Positions 27,372 to 36,424 of a stretch of DNA of 51,229 nucleotides are shown here, in pieces. The stretch lies in the NCBI GenBank assembly GCA_016790075.1, contig JAEUPP010000011.1, forward strand, positions 1 to 51,229, written 5' to 3'. Below the pieces are notes generated by a model that was given only the letters and a program-made list of their open reading frames with translations, did not search any database and was not told where the DNA came from. Position numbers and translations under genes: made by a program. Origin of the DNA: Rhodanobacteraceae bacterium. Its GTDB lineage: Bacteria; Pseudomonadota; Gammaproteobacteria; Xanthomonadales; Rhodanobacteraceae. Each line of letters starts with the position of its first letter. The first letter of the stretch is position 1.

Positions 27372-27443
27372 ATGAAGAAGTGCCGCGCCCGCCGTCGCAA
27401 AGCTCGCCTCCGCAGCAACCTGCGCACGCGCGCCCAGCTCTGA
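27372..27443 (+). CDS. 23-residue arginine-rich mini-protein
   Basis: A 24-codon frame opens at the ATG at 27372, with an AGGA ribosome site 7 nt before it, and ends in TGA at 27443. The product starts MKKCRARRRKARLRSN and ends in RTRAQL; about half the residues are Arg or Lys. A CATAAT -10-like element lies at 27333-27338, and a GCAA-loop hairpin follows the stop by 17 nt, giving a self-contained unit of about 130 bp. The composition recalls ribosomal or RNA-binding peptides. I recognise no named family. Promoter, ribosome site and terminator together argue for a real gene. Confidence 0.6.
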   Translation: MKKCRARRRKARLRSNLRTRAQL

Positions 27444-27460
27444 TTGCCCCAGGCCGTCTG

Positions 27461-27480
27461 GCCGGCGCGCAAGCGCCGGC
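27461..27480. terminator. GCAA-tetraloop hairpin between convergent genes
   Basis: GCCGGCGC and GCGCCGGC form a perfect 8-bp all-GC stem closed by a GCAA (GNRA) tetraloop. It lies 17 nt after the mini-gene and 30 nt from the end of the facing DUF4132 gene, so it could serve both. Confidence 0.75.
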
Positions 27481-27509
27481 TACCGTAGAAAGGGTGTGAG
27501 AAATGCGGG

Positions 27510-30500
27510 CTAGTCAGCAGCCGCAGCAGCCTTCAGCGCCTCAGCCTGCGCCAGCAGCGTTGCGCGGAATGCGGGCGGAAGCTGGTGCAGCGGCAAGCAC
27601 TCAAAGCAGCCATCGCTGCCGCGGCGGCATGGCCTTAGGCGTTCGATCGTGGTCGTCTCGTCCACATCGAAGAACACGGATATGCCGCTGTGCGTCAGCG
27701 TCACGCGCCAATCGGAATCCGGCCGCCAGGTGTGCTCGTTGATTAGCGCCCCATCTTCGCCAGCCCCTTTGATGTAACCCCACTTCTCCACCAGGCTGCC
27801 GAACTTCGCGCGGTTGAGCGTGTAGCCGTGGGCACGCACAACCTCCTCCGCATCCAGTTCTCCCGGCTCAGCCGCCACCACCGGGATATCGAACTGCGCA
27901 AACGGCGAGATCAGCGTGTAGTCGCCGAACTGGGATTTCCAGGCCTGGATTTCTTCCCCTGTCATCTCCAGAGGATGCGCGACGCGGACCAACGCCGCTT
28001 CGCCCAGGCTGACGTCGTCATCGTTGGCGTCGACCGTCGCGCCGCTGCCATTCGGGCGAAACCGGGCCAGAGAACTACCCTGTGCATCAACCAGCGACCA
28101 GACCACACTCTGGCTCAGCACCGCAAGCAAAGGATGCTGCGTGAACAGCCGACACCACTGCGCTACCGGCCAGGTCTTTCCGGTCTGCAGGTTGCGCAGC
28201 AGGCGTTGCGACTGCTGCTTGTAGACCGGCTTGAGGTTCTTTGCCAGCGACTTCAGCTGGTTTTCTGCCAGCCCACGCCGCTCCGCATCTTCGCCAGCGC
28301 GCGCCCGTGGCAGCGTCTTCATGGTCTTGCCGTCGGCGTCGACGACGACCACGCTGAAATCGCCGCGCACACGGGCCGTGAAGACATACGGTCCCAGGTC
28401 TAGCCGCAGACCATCGGCTTGCAGGCCGAAATCCGGCACTAGCTGTTCGAGAAACTCGGCAAAGCTCATGCCCTGCCGCTGCGCAGCCTGCTCCAGCGCA
28501 AACCGTGCATTGTTGTGGATGGATTCCGAAAACTTGCGGCTTTCCCAGAGTTCACGCACCTGGGCAATACCGTAATTGCCCGGCAACCGGGCAAGCAGAT
28601 GCACCGCGGCACTGGCCTTGGGCTTGCGTTTCTTCATCCAGGCCTTGACCGCACGCACCAGATCATTGACGACACGCTCGTCGCCGTATTCCGGCAGCGG
28701 CAGCAACAGCCAGCCGAACTTGTCGCTGCCATTTTCGGCAATCCAGGTGCGCAGGCCGAAAGCAGCGAAGTCGGCGCGCTGCGCCGCCGGAAGGAAGGCG
28801 AGAATCTGGCGCGCACGCCGCGGCAGCACCTCGTCGGCATCCAGCAGGGTTGCAAGAAGGTAACGGCCCAGCGCCTCACCCAGCGGCGCAAGCAGACGTG
28901 CTGCCTCCTCGGTCCAGGCCTTGGCCGCGGCGGCGGGAATCCTTGTCTTGGCCGCAACCGCCTGCAGCGATTCCAGTGTCATGGACGCCCAGGGATCCAG
29001 CGCATCGACCACACGCCCGGCCCGCTCCAGCGCATCCAGGGCCAGGCCGCGACTGAAATCGTCGTGCGCGCTATCGCCTATCGTCGCAGCGATGGCCTCG
29101 ACGGCCGCAGCGTCGGTATTGGAAGCCAGACCTGTAAGCACCAGCAGACGCGCTTTACGTTCGCCCAGATCGAGCAGACCACTTCGGCGCAGCGCGGCCA
29201 ACGGCGTACGCGCGACGAGTTCGATCAGCAACACACGCAACACCTTGCCCGGTGCCGCACAAAGCCGCACGAGTGCTTCGGCACAGGCAACCACGGCTTC
29301 CCCATTCAACAAAGGCAGTAGCCTGGTCTGCTGCTTTTCGTTCAGCGCAGCAAAACTCTGTGGGCAGGCCGCAATCGCCGCCGCAACCGGCGCAGCCGGC
29401 AGCGGATCCCGGCCATCACCCGACCAGCTCCGACCATCGAGGTAGTAAGCCGTCGCTGCAGCAACCAATTCGCGCAGAGGAGACGCGGTGAATCCAACGG
29501 CCCCGCTGAACCGCACGAGTGGAAAGTCGAATTCGACAACCTCACACGCAAACAAACCCGGGGACTGGCCCCAAAGGTTTTCCGCCAGCGCCAGCGCTGC
29601 CGGCGACTGCGCATAGGCCACCGCGCGCAGGCAACTGCGCGCAATCGCACGGCGCGAACGCTCTTCGCGCGCAAGCGTCCACAACGCCTCCCAGCGCGCC
29701 GGGTCATCAAACGGTAAATACGCTTCATCGACGGTACGCCTGATCAGCTCATCCGCATGCGTCGCCTCCAAACTGCGCAGCGTCGACCAATAGGGCTCCT
29801 GTGGCTCCGTCAACCCGCTTTCTTCATCCGCTATACCTGGCAGGGCAAGGGCCAGGAGCCGCCACAGGGCCGCATGGCGCAGATCGTCGTTCCCGCTGTT
29901 CACATAGTCCTGCAGAACAACCGCTTCGGTTTCTTCGTCGAGCAATTCGTTGTGCGCGCTGCGTTGACTGTTGATCAGATGCCGCGCAATGAGCTCGCGC
30001 CGCTGCGCGCGATCGGCGCCCTCGAAGACCACCTTGAACGCCTTGCGGAAATCGTCCCCGTCAGCCCCTTCGTCCAGGAGCTGCGCATACCAGGCGCGCG
30101 CTTGTGTTGTTTGCAGGGCGCCGCAGAACTGGTTGCAGCGCCGCCACTTGACCTGTTCGTAACGTAGTGCCTGTGCCGGGAAACGCACGGCAAATCGCGG
30201 CAGCAGCCAGAGCTGGCTTAGCTGGCTTTTCGACAATTCCCCCAGCAGACGCTCCCAGCGGCCTTCATCCTCGGCCAGCACTTCATCCATTCCAGAAAGC
30301 GGAATCGCGTTCACGAGGCCGTCATGCAGACGCCCCGCAATCTCGGCAAACAGCGGACTGGCGGACGCCGCGCGATTGAGCGGCCGCAACAGGCCGGCAA
30401 TCAGCCCGTCCGCTCCGGTTACCTCCATTACGTGCCTGGACAGCTCGAGATAGGTCCGCGCAACGCCGAGTACCAGCCCCAGAGCCCAGGACGGATCGAC

Positions 30501-31157
30501 CGTACCGGAGCCCAGCACCCGGTGTTCGCGCAACAGCAGCATGGCAACCTGCAGCTGCGCCAGCGTACGCAGCGTCCGCCGCAGTGCGTCATCATCGGTA
30601 GCCCAAGCCTCCGGCGCGGACTCGGTAAAGATTCGCGCCAACACCGCCAGATCAGCACCAGCCCCGGACAACAGGGCGTTCAGGTCACGCCAATCGCCCT
30701 CGCCAGCCGCCAGTTCAGCCGCCCAAGCCGCCTGTGCAGCGACCTGCTCGCGCAGGTCGTGCGCCCTCAGGTGAGGCGCATTGCTGACCAGGCGTGGGGC
30801 AATCACATCACGCAAGTACACAGGCTCCAGCAGTGGTGCAAGCAGCAGCAGACAACGCTCGCCACGCACTGGCCAGTGCTCTCTCTGGTACTGGACTACG
30901 CCGCTCAACAGACGATCGAGCACCAGGTAGCCGCTCTGGCTCTCGCACTCGCTGATGTAATTGGTCTGGCGTGCAAGCTCGCTGCGCCAGGCAGGGTCCA
31001 GCTCGCCGCCGGTCCAATAACCGCGCACCAGATCAAAGTCGAGCCCCGCACCGATATCGCAGCGGGCGTAGGCGACGGCGAGTTCGTCCAGAAACGTGTC
31101 TTCATTGGTTGCGTGGGAAAGCAGGCTGACGATGGCCTGATGACGAATCTCTTGCAC
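27510..31157 (-). CDS. DUF4132 domain protein (MolR-like), 1,215 residues
   Basis: The GTG at 31157 follows a GAGGA ribosome site by 7 nt and is preferred over the GTG at 31169, which is part of that site. Most of the protein is helical and repeat-like (HEAT/ARM style; for example HDDFSRGLALDALERAGRV). The C-terminal third holds the DUF4132 domain: GLAENQLKSLAKNLKPVYKQQ, then TWPVAQWCRLFTQHPLLAVLSQSVVW and ISPFAQFDIPVV, as in E. coli MolR/YehI-type proteins. There is no signal peptide or membrane span. The function of the family is not established, although WGR/DUF4132 proteins are sometimes linked to metal or stress responses. The signalling gene upstream on the same strand is 193 bp away. 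Confidence 0.85.
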   Translation of the reverse strand: MQEIRHQAIVSLLSHATNEDTFLDELAVAYARCDIGAGLDFDLVRGYWTGGELDPAWRSELARQTNYISECESQSGYLVLDRLLSGVVQYQREHWPVRGERCLLLLAPLLEPVYLRDVIAPRLVSNAPHLRAHDLREQVAAQAAWAAELAAGEGDWRDLNALLSGAGADLAVLARIFTESAPEAWATDDDALRRTLRTLAQLQVAMLLLREHRVLGSGTVDPSWALGLVLGVARTYLELSRHVMEVTGADGLIAGLLRPLNRAASASPLFAEIAGRLHDGLVNAIPLSGMDEVLAEDEGRWERLLGELSKSQLSQLWLLPRFAVRFPAQALRYEQVKWRRCNQFCGALQTTQARAWYAQLLDEGADGDDFRKAFKVVFEGADRAQRRELIARHLINSQRSAHNELLDEETEAVVLQDYVNSGNDDLRHAALWRLLALALPGIADEESGLTEPQEPYWSTLRSLEATHADELIRRTVDEAYLPFDDPARWEALWTLAREERSRRAIARSCLRAVAYAQSPAALALAENLWGQSPGLFACEVVEFDFPLVRFSGAVGFTASPLRELVAAATAYYLDGRSWSGDGRDPLPAAPVAAAIAACPQSFAALNEKQQTRLLPLLNGEAVVACAEALVRLCAAPGKVLRVLLIELVARTPLAALRRSGLLDLGERKARLLVLTGLASNTDAAAVEAIAATIGDSAHDDFSRGLALDALERAGRVVDALDPWASMTLESLQAVAAKTRIPAAAAKAWTEEAARLLAPLGEALGRYLLATLLDADEVLPRRARQILAFLPAAQRADFAAFGLRTWIAENGSDKFGWLLLPLPEYGDERVVNDLVRAVKAWMKKRKPKASAAVHLLARLPGNYGIAQVRELWESRKFSESIHNNARFALEQAAQRQGMSFAEFLEQLVPDFGLQADGLRLDLGPYVFTARVRGDFSVVVVDADGKTMKTLPRARAGEDAERRGLAENQLKSLAKNLKPVYKQQSQRLLRNLQTGKTWPVAQWCRLFTQHPLLAVLSQSVVWSLVDAQGSSLARFRPNGSGATVDANDDDVSLGEAALVRVAHPLEMTGEEIQAWKSQFGDYTLISPFAQFDIPVVAAEPGELDAEEVVRAHGYTLNRAKFGSLVEKWGYIKGAGEDGALINEHTWRPDSDWRVTLTHSGISVFFDVDETTTIERLRPCRRGSDGCFECLPLHQLPPAFRATLLAQAEALKAAAAAD

Positions 31158-31350
31158 GGTAGTCCTCACAGGGCTGGCTGACGCGCAGTACGAGGCGCGA
31201 CCGCCGCAAAGCTAGCAGCGGCACGCGGAAAAGTACCGGCGTTTTTGTCAACCGAGCCAGCGCACGCTACACAACCGGTGCTTCCACTGACACTTGCCCG
31301 GAGCTTTCCGGAATCACACAAGCATGGCGGCGGCAATGCCAGCAATCCGG

Positions 31351-33531
31351 TCAGCGGCGATCGGTGCCCAGGAGTACCGGTCGTTCACTGCCGGCCTGCT
31401 GGCGCAGACGCGTGGCAAAACGTTCGGCCGATTCCGGGCGGCCAATATGGAACCCCTGCAGCCGGTTGCACCCGAGCCGGCACAGCACATGGCGGTGGTG
31501 CTCCGTCTCCACGCCTTCGGCGACCACGTCGATGCCGAGTATGTGCGCCATGGCAATGATGGCGCGGACTATGACCGCGTCGCGCGGGTCGGTAGTCGCA
31601 TCGGTCACGAAACTGCGGTCAATCTTGAGCAAGTCGACCGGAAACGCCTTGAGATAGCTCAGCGAACTAAAACCAGTACCGAAATCGTCGATGGCTATGC
31701 TGATGCCCAGTTCGCGCAAGGCCGCGAGTGTCGCGCGCGATTCGGCGCGCTGCATCACCGACTCGGTCAGTTCAAGTTCGAGGCGCTGCGGCGACAGCCC
31801 GCTTTGCGCCACTGCTTGCTCCACGTCCGCCAACAGGTGACCGTTTTCGAGCTGCCGAGCCGAAACGTTGATCGCAATGCTGGGCGGATCCGGCAGCAGC
31901 ATGGACCAGCTCTGTGCCACCTGCATCGCCCGCGCCAGCACCCAGCGTCCCAGCAACAGGATCAGGTCGGACTGCTCGGCCAGCGCAAGAAAACGATCCG
32001 GCGCCAGGCGACCGCGTCGCGGATGATTCCAGCGCAGCAGTGCTTCAGCGCTGACTATGCGATCACCGCTGTCAACGATAGGCTGGAAATCCAGATCAAG
32101 CTCGTTGCGCAGCAAGGCATGCCGCAATTCGCGCTCCAGACTCAGACGCTCCTGCAGGTGGCGGTTGAGTTCCGGCGAATAGAAGTCGACGCTGCCAATG
32201 CTCCTTTGCCCAGCCTGATAAACCGCCGTCTCCGCGCACTTGAGCAGCGCCGCCGCATCAGCCGCGTCGTTCGGCGACAAGCTCATGCCTATCCTGGCAC
32301 CGAGATAGAGCTCATGGTCATCTATCCGGTAGGGCTGGCGCAGCGCATCCAGCAGTTGTTCGGCCAGCAGCGAAGCATGGCCAATCGCATCGATTTCGGC
32401 ACAGGCCAATGCAAACGCTGCATTGCCGGTGCAGGCCAGCACCGTGTCCTCCGGTACTAGCCGCTGCATGCGCCCTACCGCAGCCTCGAGCGCAAGGTCG
32501 CCGATCTCATGGCCCAGCGCCTGATTGACCGCACCGAGACCAGTCAGCACAACGACCAGTACAGCGACTTCACCACCGCGGCGATGCACCGACGGCAACA
32601 GCTGGCGTAGCGCCTCGACGAAGCGGCGCCAGTTCGGCAAACCGGTCGCCATGTCGTGGCTGGCGGCAAATTCCAGATGTTCCTGCACCAGCCTGCGTTC
32701 CATGGCGTAGCGCAAGGTGCGCGCCAGACAAGCGCCATCGCCGCGCCCCTTGATCACATAGTCGAGCGCGCCGAGCTGGACCGTTGCCAGGGCGAAGTTT
32801 TCATCATCACTGCTGCCGATCACAAGCAGCGGCATCTGGCCACTGCTGTGCGCCAAGGTGCTCACAGCCGTCAGTCCCGACGAATCCGACTGGTCAAGAT
32901 CAAACAGTACCGCGGCATGATGCTGGCGCGGCAGCACCTCCAGCGCCGCGGCCAGCGTGGGCACGGTATCGAGCACATAACCTGGCTTGTCCGCCGGCGA
33001 CAGCTCGGCGACTAGCTGCACTGCAGTGGACTCATCGCCGACGAACAGCACGGGCTGCTGACTGGCGCGCGCCAGGCCATTCAACACGGGAACCACGCTG
33101 AGCCAGAAGTGGCCGATGCGCTGCATCGCTCCGAGGAACTGATCGAGGTCGAGGGGCTTACCTATGTAGTCGCTCGCGTACGGATCGCAGGCGCTGCGCG
33201 CCTCGTCAATGGCGCCGGCAGCGACCAGCACCACGATCGGCAGCCGCGAATTGCGCGGATCGCTCCTGATTTGCCGCAACAGCAGGCCGCCATCGGGATG
33301 GCGCAGATACCGATCGAGCAGGATCAAGTCCGGTAACGGCCTGCGCGCCCCATCGTCCGTACACTGCAACAGTGCCAGTACCTGCTCGCCGTCCGCCATG
33401 ACGGTCAACCGGTTCAACAGCCGGGCCTGCTTGAGCACCTGCGCAATCTGGCGCGCGTCGCCGCGGTCGTCCGCGACAAGCAAGATCTCCAGTGGCCGCC
33501 CGGCGCCGTCCTGCCCCATTGCCGCCCCCAT
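31351..33531 (-). CDS. REC-REC-GGDEF(degenerate)-EAL protein, likely c-di-GMP phosphodiesterase
   Basis: The product has up to 726 residues; an ATG at 33519 has the better ribosome site (GGGGG) and may be the true start. Domain order: receiver 1 (about 12-135; LILLDRYLRHPDGG as phospho-Asp site, YIGKPLD as Lys), receiver 2 (about 158-270; VLFDLDQSDSSG, DYVIKGR), a GGDEF-like domain (about 290-445) and EAL (about 460-700). The GGDEF signature is lost: the position reads ACTGNAAFALA, so no cyclase activity is expected. The EAL domain is intact: EALLRW, INVSARQ, ELTES, IDDFGTGFSSLSYL, LKIDRSFV, VAEGVE and LQGFHIGRP. It should therefore cleave c-di-GMP to pGpG under control of a kinase that is not encoded nearby. 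Confidence 0.9.
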   Translation of the reverse strand: MGAAMGQDGAGRPLEILLVADDRGDARQIAQVLKQARLLNRLTVMADGEQVLALLQCTDDGARRPLPDLILLDRYLRHPDGGLLLRQIRSDPRNSRLPIVVLVAAGAIDEARSACDPYASDYIGKPLDLDQFLGAMQRIGHFWLSVVPVLNGLARASQQPVLFVGDESTAVQLVAELSPADKPGYVLDTVPTLAAALEVLPRQHHAAVLFDLDQSDSSGLTAVSTLAHSSGQMPLLVIGSSDDENFALATVQLGALDYVIKGRGDGACLARTLRYAMERRLVQEHLEFAASHDMATGLPNWRRFVEALRQLLPSVHRRGGEVAVLVVVLTGLGAVNQALGHEIGDLALEAAVGRMQRLVPEDTVLACTGNAAFALACAEIDAIGHASLLAEQLLDALRQPYRIDDHELYLGARIGMSLSPNDAADAAALLKCAETAVYQAGQRSIGSVDFYSPELNRHLQERLSLERELRHALLRNELDLDFQPIVDSGDRIVSAEALLRWNHPRRGRLAPDRFLALAEQSDLILLLGRWVLARAMQVAQSWSMLLPDPPSIAINVSARQLENGHLLADVEQAVAQSGLSPQRLELELTESVMQRAESRATLAALRELGISIAIDDFGTGFSSLSYLKAFPVDLLKIDRSFVTDATTDPRDAVIVRAIIAMAHILGIDVVAEGVETEHHRHVLCRLGCNRLQGFHIGRPESAERFATRLRQQAGSERPVLLGTDRR

Positions 33532-33611
33532 ACCTTACGGCCAACCCCAGGCCGCCTGTTACCGAAGGTACGACGAAATGAAGACTATGTATATTCGTAA
33601 AAAATAACACA

Positions 33612-33622
33612 CATGTTACATG
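33612..33622. promoter_or_regulatory. CATGTTACATG palindrome upstream of the EAL gene
   Basis: CATGT-T-ACATG is a perfect interrupted palindrome about 80 bp upstream of the EAL gene, in an AT-rich stretch flanked by CA-rich arms. This is a reasonable regulator-binding site, but no specific regulator can be named. Confidence 0.3.
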
Positions 33623-33702
33623 ACACACCGCACACGAAAGTGCGGCCAGGAAAAACCAAGTTGTGCTTGCCGAGGGGCCCGGGTGCCGGCGACAGGCCGG
33701 TG

Positions 33703-33716
33703 CGCGCCTAGGCGCG
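33703..33716 (-). terminator. GC-rich palindrome after the amidohydrolase gene
   Basis: CGCGCC-TA-GGCGCG lies 7 bp past the stop of the minus-strand amidohydrolase; a second GC hairpin (GCCGGC/GCCGGT, 33685-33701) is next to it. Tandem hairpins here could end transcription before the EAL gene. No T-run is seen. Confidence 0.4.
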
Positions 33717-33722
33717 GCGCCG

Positions 33723-35027
33723 TCAGCGCAGTTTGGTCATGACACCGCGCTTTAGCGTGAAGCGTATCTGCCGCGTATTGTGTATATCCGCCAGCGGGTC
33801 GGCTTCGAGCACGATGAGATCGGCGAGCTTGCCTACGGTCAGCATGCCGCGGTCATCCAGCGCCAGCGCCGCCGCTCCGTTGCGGGTGGCGGCGACCAGA
33901 GCCTGGGCCGGTGTGAATCCCGCGTGCTCAACCAGCAGCGCAAGTTCCTCATGGGTATGCGGCAGGTCGCCTTCATCGCGCGGCTCGAACCAGTCCGTGC
34001 CCGTGGTCACACGCACCCCGGCAGCGCGTGCGTGCCGTACCGCCGCAGCGCCCCAGGCGAATGCCGCTTCGGTCCAGCTCGTGTCCATTTGCCCCGGCGC
34101 ATAGTCTTTCATGGCCTTGTAGACATAAAGCGTGGCGTCAAGGAATACACCACGCTCGGCCATACGCCGGTACAGCGCAAGCAGGCGTGGATGATCCGGC
34201 GCTATCGCGCCCCAGGGCCCGCGTATGCGCTGACCGTAGTCGGCCGGCACGCTGTCGACAGCTTCCCAGACCAGATACGGCGCATGTGAGAGCGAGCCGA
34301 CTCCAGCGTCGACGAGATCACCCGGCGCCGCCGGAAACACCGTCGCGTGGGCCGCCGTCATCAGTCCCTGCTGCCGCGCCTCGCGAATCAACGCTGTCGC
34401 AAGCGGCGGAGTCAGGTCGCCGTAAACCTTGATAATGCGCGCACCGGTGCCGCGCGCTTCGGCTACCGCCTGGCGCAGATCGGTCTTGGCATCAATGCGC
34501 CGTGCCCAGGGCGCCTCACCCGGCGCGTGACCAGGCGCCATATCCGCCGTCGGCCCGCCGCGAAAAATCGCCGGACCACCGAACAGGGCGCTGTAAACCA
34601 GCGTGGGACCCGACAGCTCACCGGTCACCAGCGCCCGCTCCATCTCACCCAGTGCGCGCACATCACCGGCCAGGTCACGCACACTGGTAACGCCGCCACG
34701 CAGCGCGGACGAAAGGATGCGATCCCCACGGCGCGGATCCGGAAAACGGCTCAGGTGCACGTGGGTATCGACCAGTCCCGGAATGACCCAGGCACCCGCA
34801 AGGCCGATGCGTGTCCAGCGCGCATCGGCTTCCGGCGTCGGCCGCGTGCCGCTCTCATCAATGGCGACTATGACCCCGTCACGTATCAGTAACGATTTCA
34901 CCGGGCGGGCCGGTCCGCCACTCCCGTCGATGAGCTGAAAGTCAGTCAGCTCAAGATAGTCGGCCGCCTGCAGCGGACTCGCCGCCACAACAAACCAGAA
35001 CGCGATACAGCGCAACAGCTTGATCAT
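33723..35027 (-). CDS. Secreted amidohydrolase-family metal-dependent hydrolase
   Basis: The product has 434 residues, with an AGGGG ribosome site before the ATG and a signal peptide ending in PLQAA. Metal-site motifs follow the imidazolonepropionase/prolidase-like branch of the amidohydrolase superfamily: IPGLVDTHVHL (first two His), GARIIKVYGD (bridging Lys), MTAAHATV and GSLSHAPY (later His) and VTTGTDWFEP (Asp). The C-terminus carries the usual LTVGKLADLIVLEADPL. Periplasmic members often act on dipeptides or cyclic amides; the substrate here is unknown. It is divergent from the AlkD-like gene with a 117-bp gap. Confidence 0.88.
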   Translation of the reverse strand: MIKLLRCIAFWFVVAASPLQAADYLELTDFQLIDGSGGPARPVKSLLIRDGVIVAIDESGTRPTPEADARWTRIGLAGAWVIPGLVDTHVHLSRFPDPRRGDRILSSALRGGVTSVRDLAGDVRALGEMERALVTGELSGPTLVYSALFGGPAIFRGGPTADMAPGHAPGEAPWARRIDAKTDLRQAVAEARGTGARIIKVYGDLTPPLATALIREARQQGLMTAAHATVFPAAPGDLVDAGVGSLSHAPYLVWEAVDSVPADYGQRIRGPWGAIAPDHPRLLALYRRMAERGVFLDATLYVYKAMKDYAPGQMDTSWTEAAFAWGAAAVRHARAAGVRVTTGTDWFEPRDEGDLPHTHEELALLVEHAGFTPAQALVAATRNGAAALALDDRGMLTVGKLADLIVLEADPLADIHNTRQIRFTLKRGVMTKLR

Positions 35028-35144
35028 GTGATCCCCTGTGTTCTGCGCGCCGCGGCAGGACGCAGACCGGACACTACTCCCTTGCCGGCAACACCGCGCG
35101 CCGTATGCTCGCTTGCACCACTCGCTTGCCCACGTGAGGACTCC

Positions 35145-35918
35145 ATGCCGGTCACCACCCTATCGCCACGCCAGACCGCAACCAACCGTGCACCCACGAG
35201 TACCCGAAACAAGCCGGCGATGCCAGCGCCAACCGCCGACCTGGATACACGCTGCGCACAGGCCCTGGCCGCCCTCAGGCAGCGCGCCGACGAAGCCACG
35301 CGCAAGGGTATGGCACGCTACGCGATACCAACCGAACACGCCCTGGGTGTTTCCATGCGCGAGGTGCAGGCCATTGCGAAAACACTGCGCCGCGATCACG
35401 CCCTGGCCAATGCCTTGTGGCAAAGCGGCATCTACGAGGCACGCATGCTCGCTTGCTATGTCGCTGATCCCTCGGCGGTGACACCGGCGCAGATGGACCG
35501 TTGGGTGCGCAGCATCGACAACTGGGCACACTGTGACACGGCTTGTTTCGCGTTGTTTGATCGCACGCCGCATGCGTGGAAAAAAATCGAGCAGTGGGCG
35601 AAGCAACAGGCGGAGTTCGTCAAGCGCGCCGCTTTTGCGCTGCTGGCCAGCGTTGCCCTGCACCACAAGACAGCTGGTGACGAGAAATTCCTGCAAAGCC
35701 TCGAACTGATCGAGGCCGCGGCCGACGATCCGCGCAATTTCGTCAGAAAAGCGGTGAACTGGGCGCTGCGTGCGATCGGCAAGCGCAACACGGCATTGTG
35801 TGTCGCGGCGATCACGCTGGCGCAGCGACTGTCTGCATCAGACAACGCCACCAAGCGCTGGATCGGCAAGGACGCGCTACGCGAGCTTAACCGCCGCCTG
35901 GAGAAAACAAAGAAATAG
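35145..35918 (+). CDS. AlkD-like DNA alkylation repair protein
   Basis: The product has 257 residues; the ATG at 35145 follows GAGGACT. After a basic 35-residue lead the chain matches the HEAT-repeat DNA glycosylase family (COG4912/AlkD): GVSMREVQAIAKTLRRDHALANALWQ, WVRSIDNWAHCDT and, best conserved, DDPRNFVRKAVNWALRAIGKRN. AlkD excises positively charged N3- and N7-alkylpurines without flipping the base. The WD-type active-site region appears in SIDNWAHCD. It is read alone and ends in a hairpin that overlaps the stop codon. Confidence 0.9.
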   Translation: MPVTTLSPRQTATNRAPTSTRNKPAMPAPTADLDTRCAQALAALRQRADEATRKGMARYAIPTEHALGVSMREVQAIAKTLRRDHALANALWQSGIYEARMLACYVADPSAVTPAQMDRWVRSIDNWAHCDTACFALFDRTPHAWKKIEQWAKQQAEFVKRAAFALLASVALHHKTAGDEKFLQSLELIEAAADDPRNFVRKAVNWALRAIGKRNTALCVAAITLAQRLSASDNATKRWIGKDALRELNRRLEKTKK

Positions 35919-35943
35919 CCCAGGCCACGGCGTTGCCAGGGCT
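35917..35943 (+). terminator. Hairpin overlapping the stop codon of the AlkD-like gene
   Basis: AGCCC-A-GGC pairs with GCC-A-GGGCT (8 bp with one A-A mismatch) around a 9-nt loop. The first arm begins inside the TAG stop codon. Confidence 0.45.
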
Positions 35944-35990
35944 GGCTGCAAGCACCGGGTCTACTGGCTGCAATCAACCGCTACGCGCAA

Positions 35991-36284
35991 CTACTTGCCG
36001 ATAACTCGCCCTGAGAACCTTTTCGCGATCTCTTGAGGCGCAGTGCCAGGAAGGCCAGATGGACGAAATGCAAGCTGGTATTGAACTTGCGCTCGCCGCT
36101 CTTCCATAACCGTCGGTTCTTTCCAACCAGGCAAAGCTCCGCTCGACAATCCAGCGTCTTGGCAGAACCTTGAAGGTGTGCAGATGCTTGCAGGCTTGGC
36201 CCGCTTGCAAGCCCGCTCCCGGATCGGTCGAATCTGCTCGAACCGCTCGCGGCTCATGTCACTTGGACAGGTTGACTTGCGCAT
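35991..36284 (-). pseudogene. IS5-family transposase remnant (internal deletion, frameshifts)
   Basis: The frame from 36284 starts as an IS5-type transposase (MRKSTCPSDMSRERFEQIRP) but breaks off after about 30 residues. The C-terminal part continues in a second frame (HTFKVLPRRWIVERSFAW, about 36120-36185). It then moves to a third frame (VGKNRRLWKSGERKFNTSLH, followed by FVHLAFLAL). The catalytic core between these blocks, roughly 200 residues, is missing. The gene is therefore dead. Confidence 0.85.
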
Positions 36285-36331
36285 TCACATAATGTGCACG
36301 CCTTTAGCAAGATCGCGAACAGGTTCTAAGC
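36011..36331. mobile_element. 320-bp decayed IS5-type element (MITE-like) with terminal inverted repeats
   Basis: The left end at 36011-36031 (CTGAGAACCTTTTCGCGATC and on) matches the reverse complement of the right end at 36310-36330 at 19 of 21 positions. Between these ends lie only the first and last parts of an IS5-type transposase gene in three frames. The element is thus an internally deleted insertion sequence that kept both ends, and could still be moved by an intact relative elsewhere. A target duplication could not be fixed; GCC occurs near both ends. Confidence 0.8.
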
Positions 36332-36424
36332 CGCCACCGCCGTGGCGAACGGTAGAAATGGGAACGCGCCACCAGCAAGAAGCGCTGAGCGTCGCGAAGT
36401 TCGGGCAGCCCAGTGGCAAAGCGT

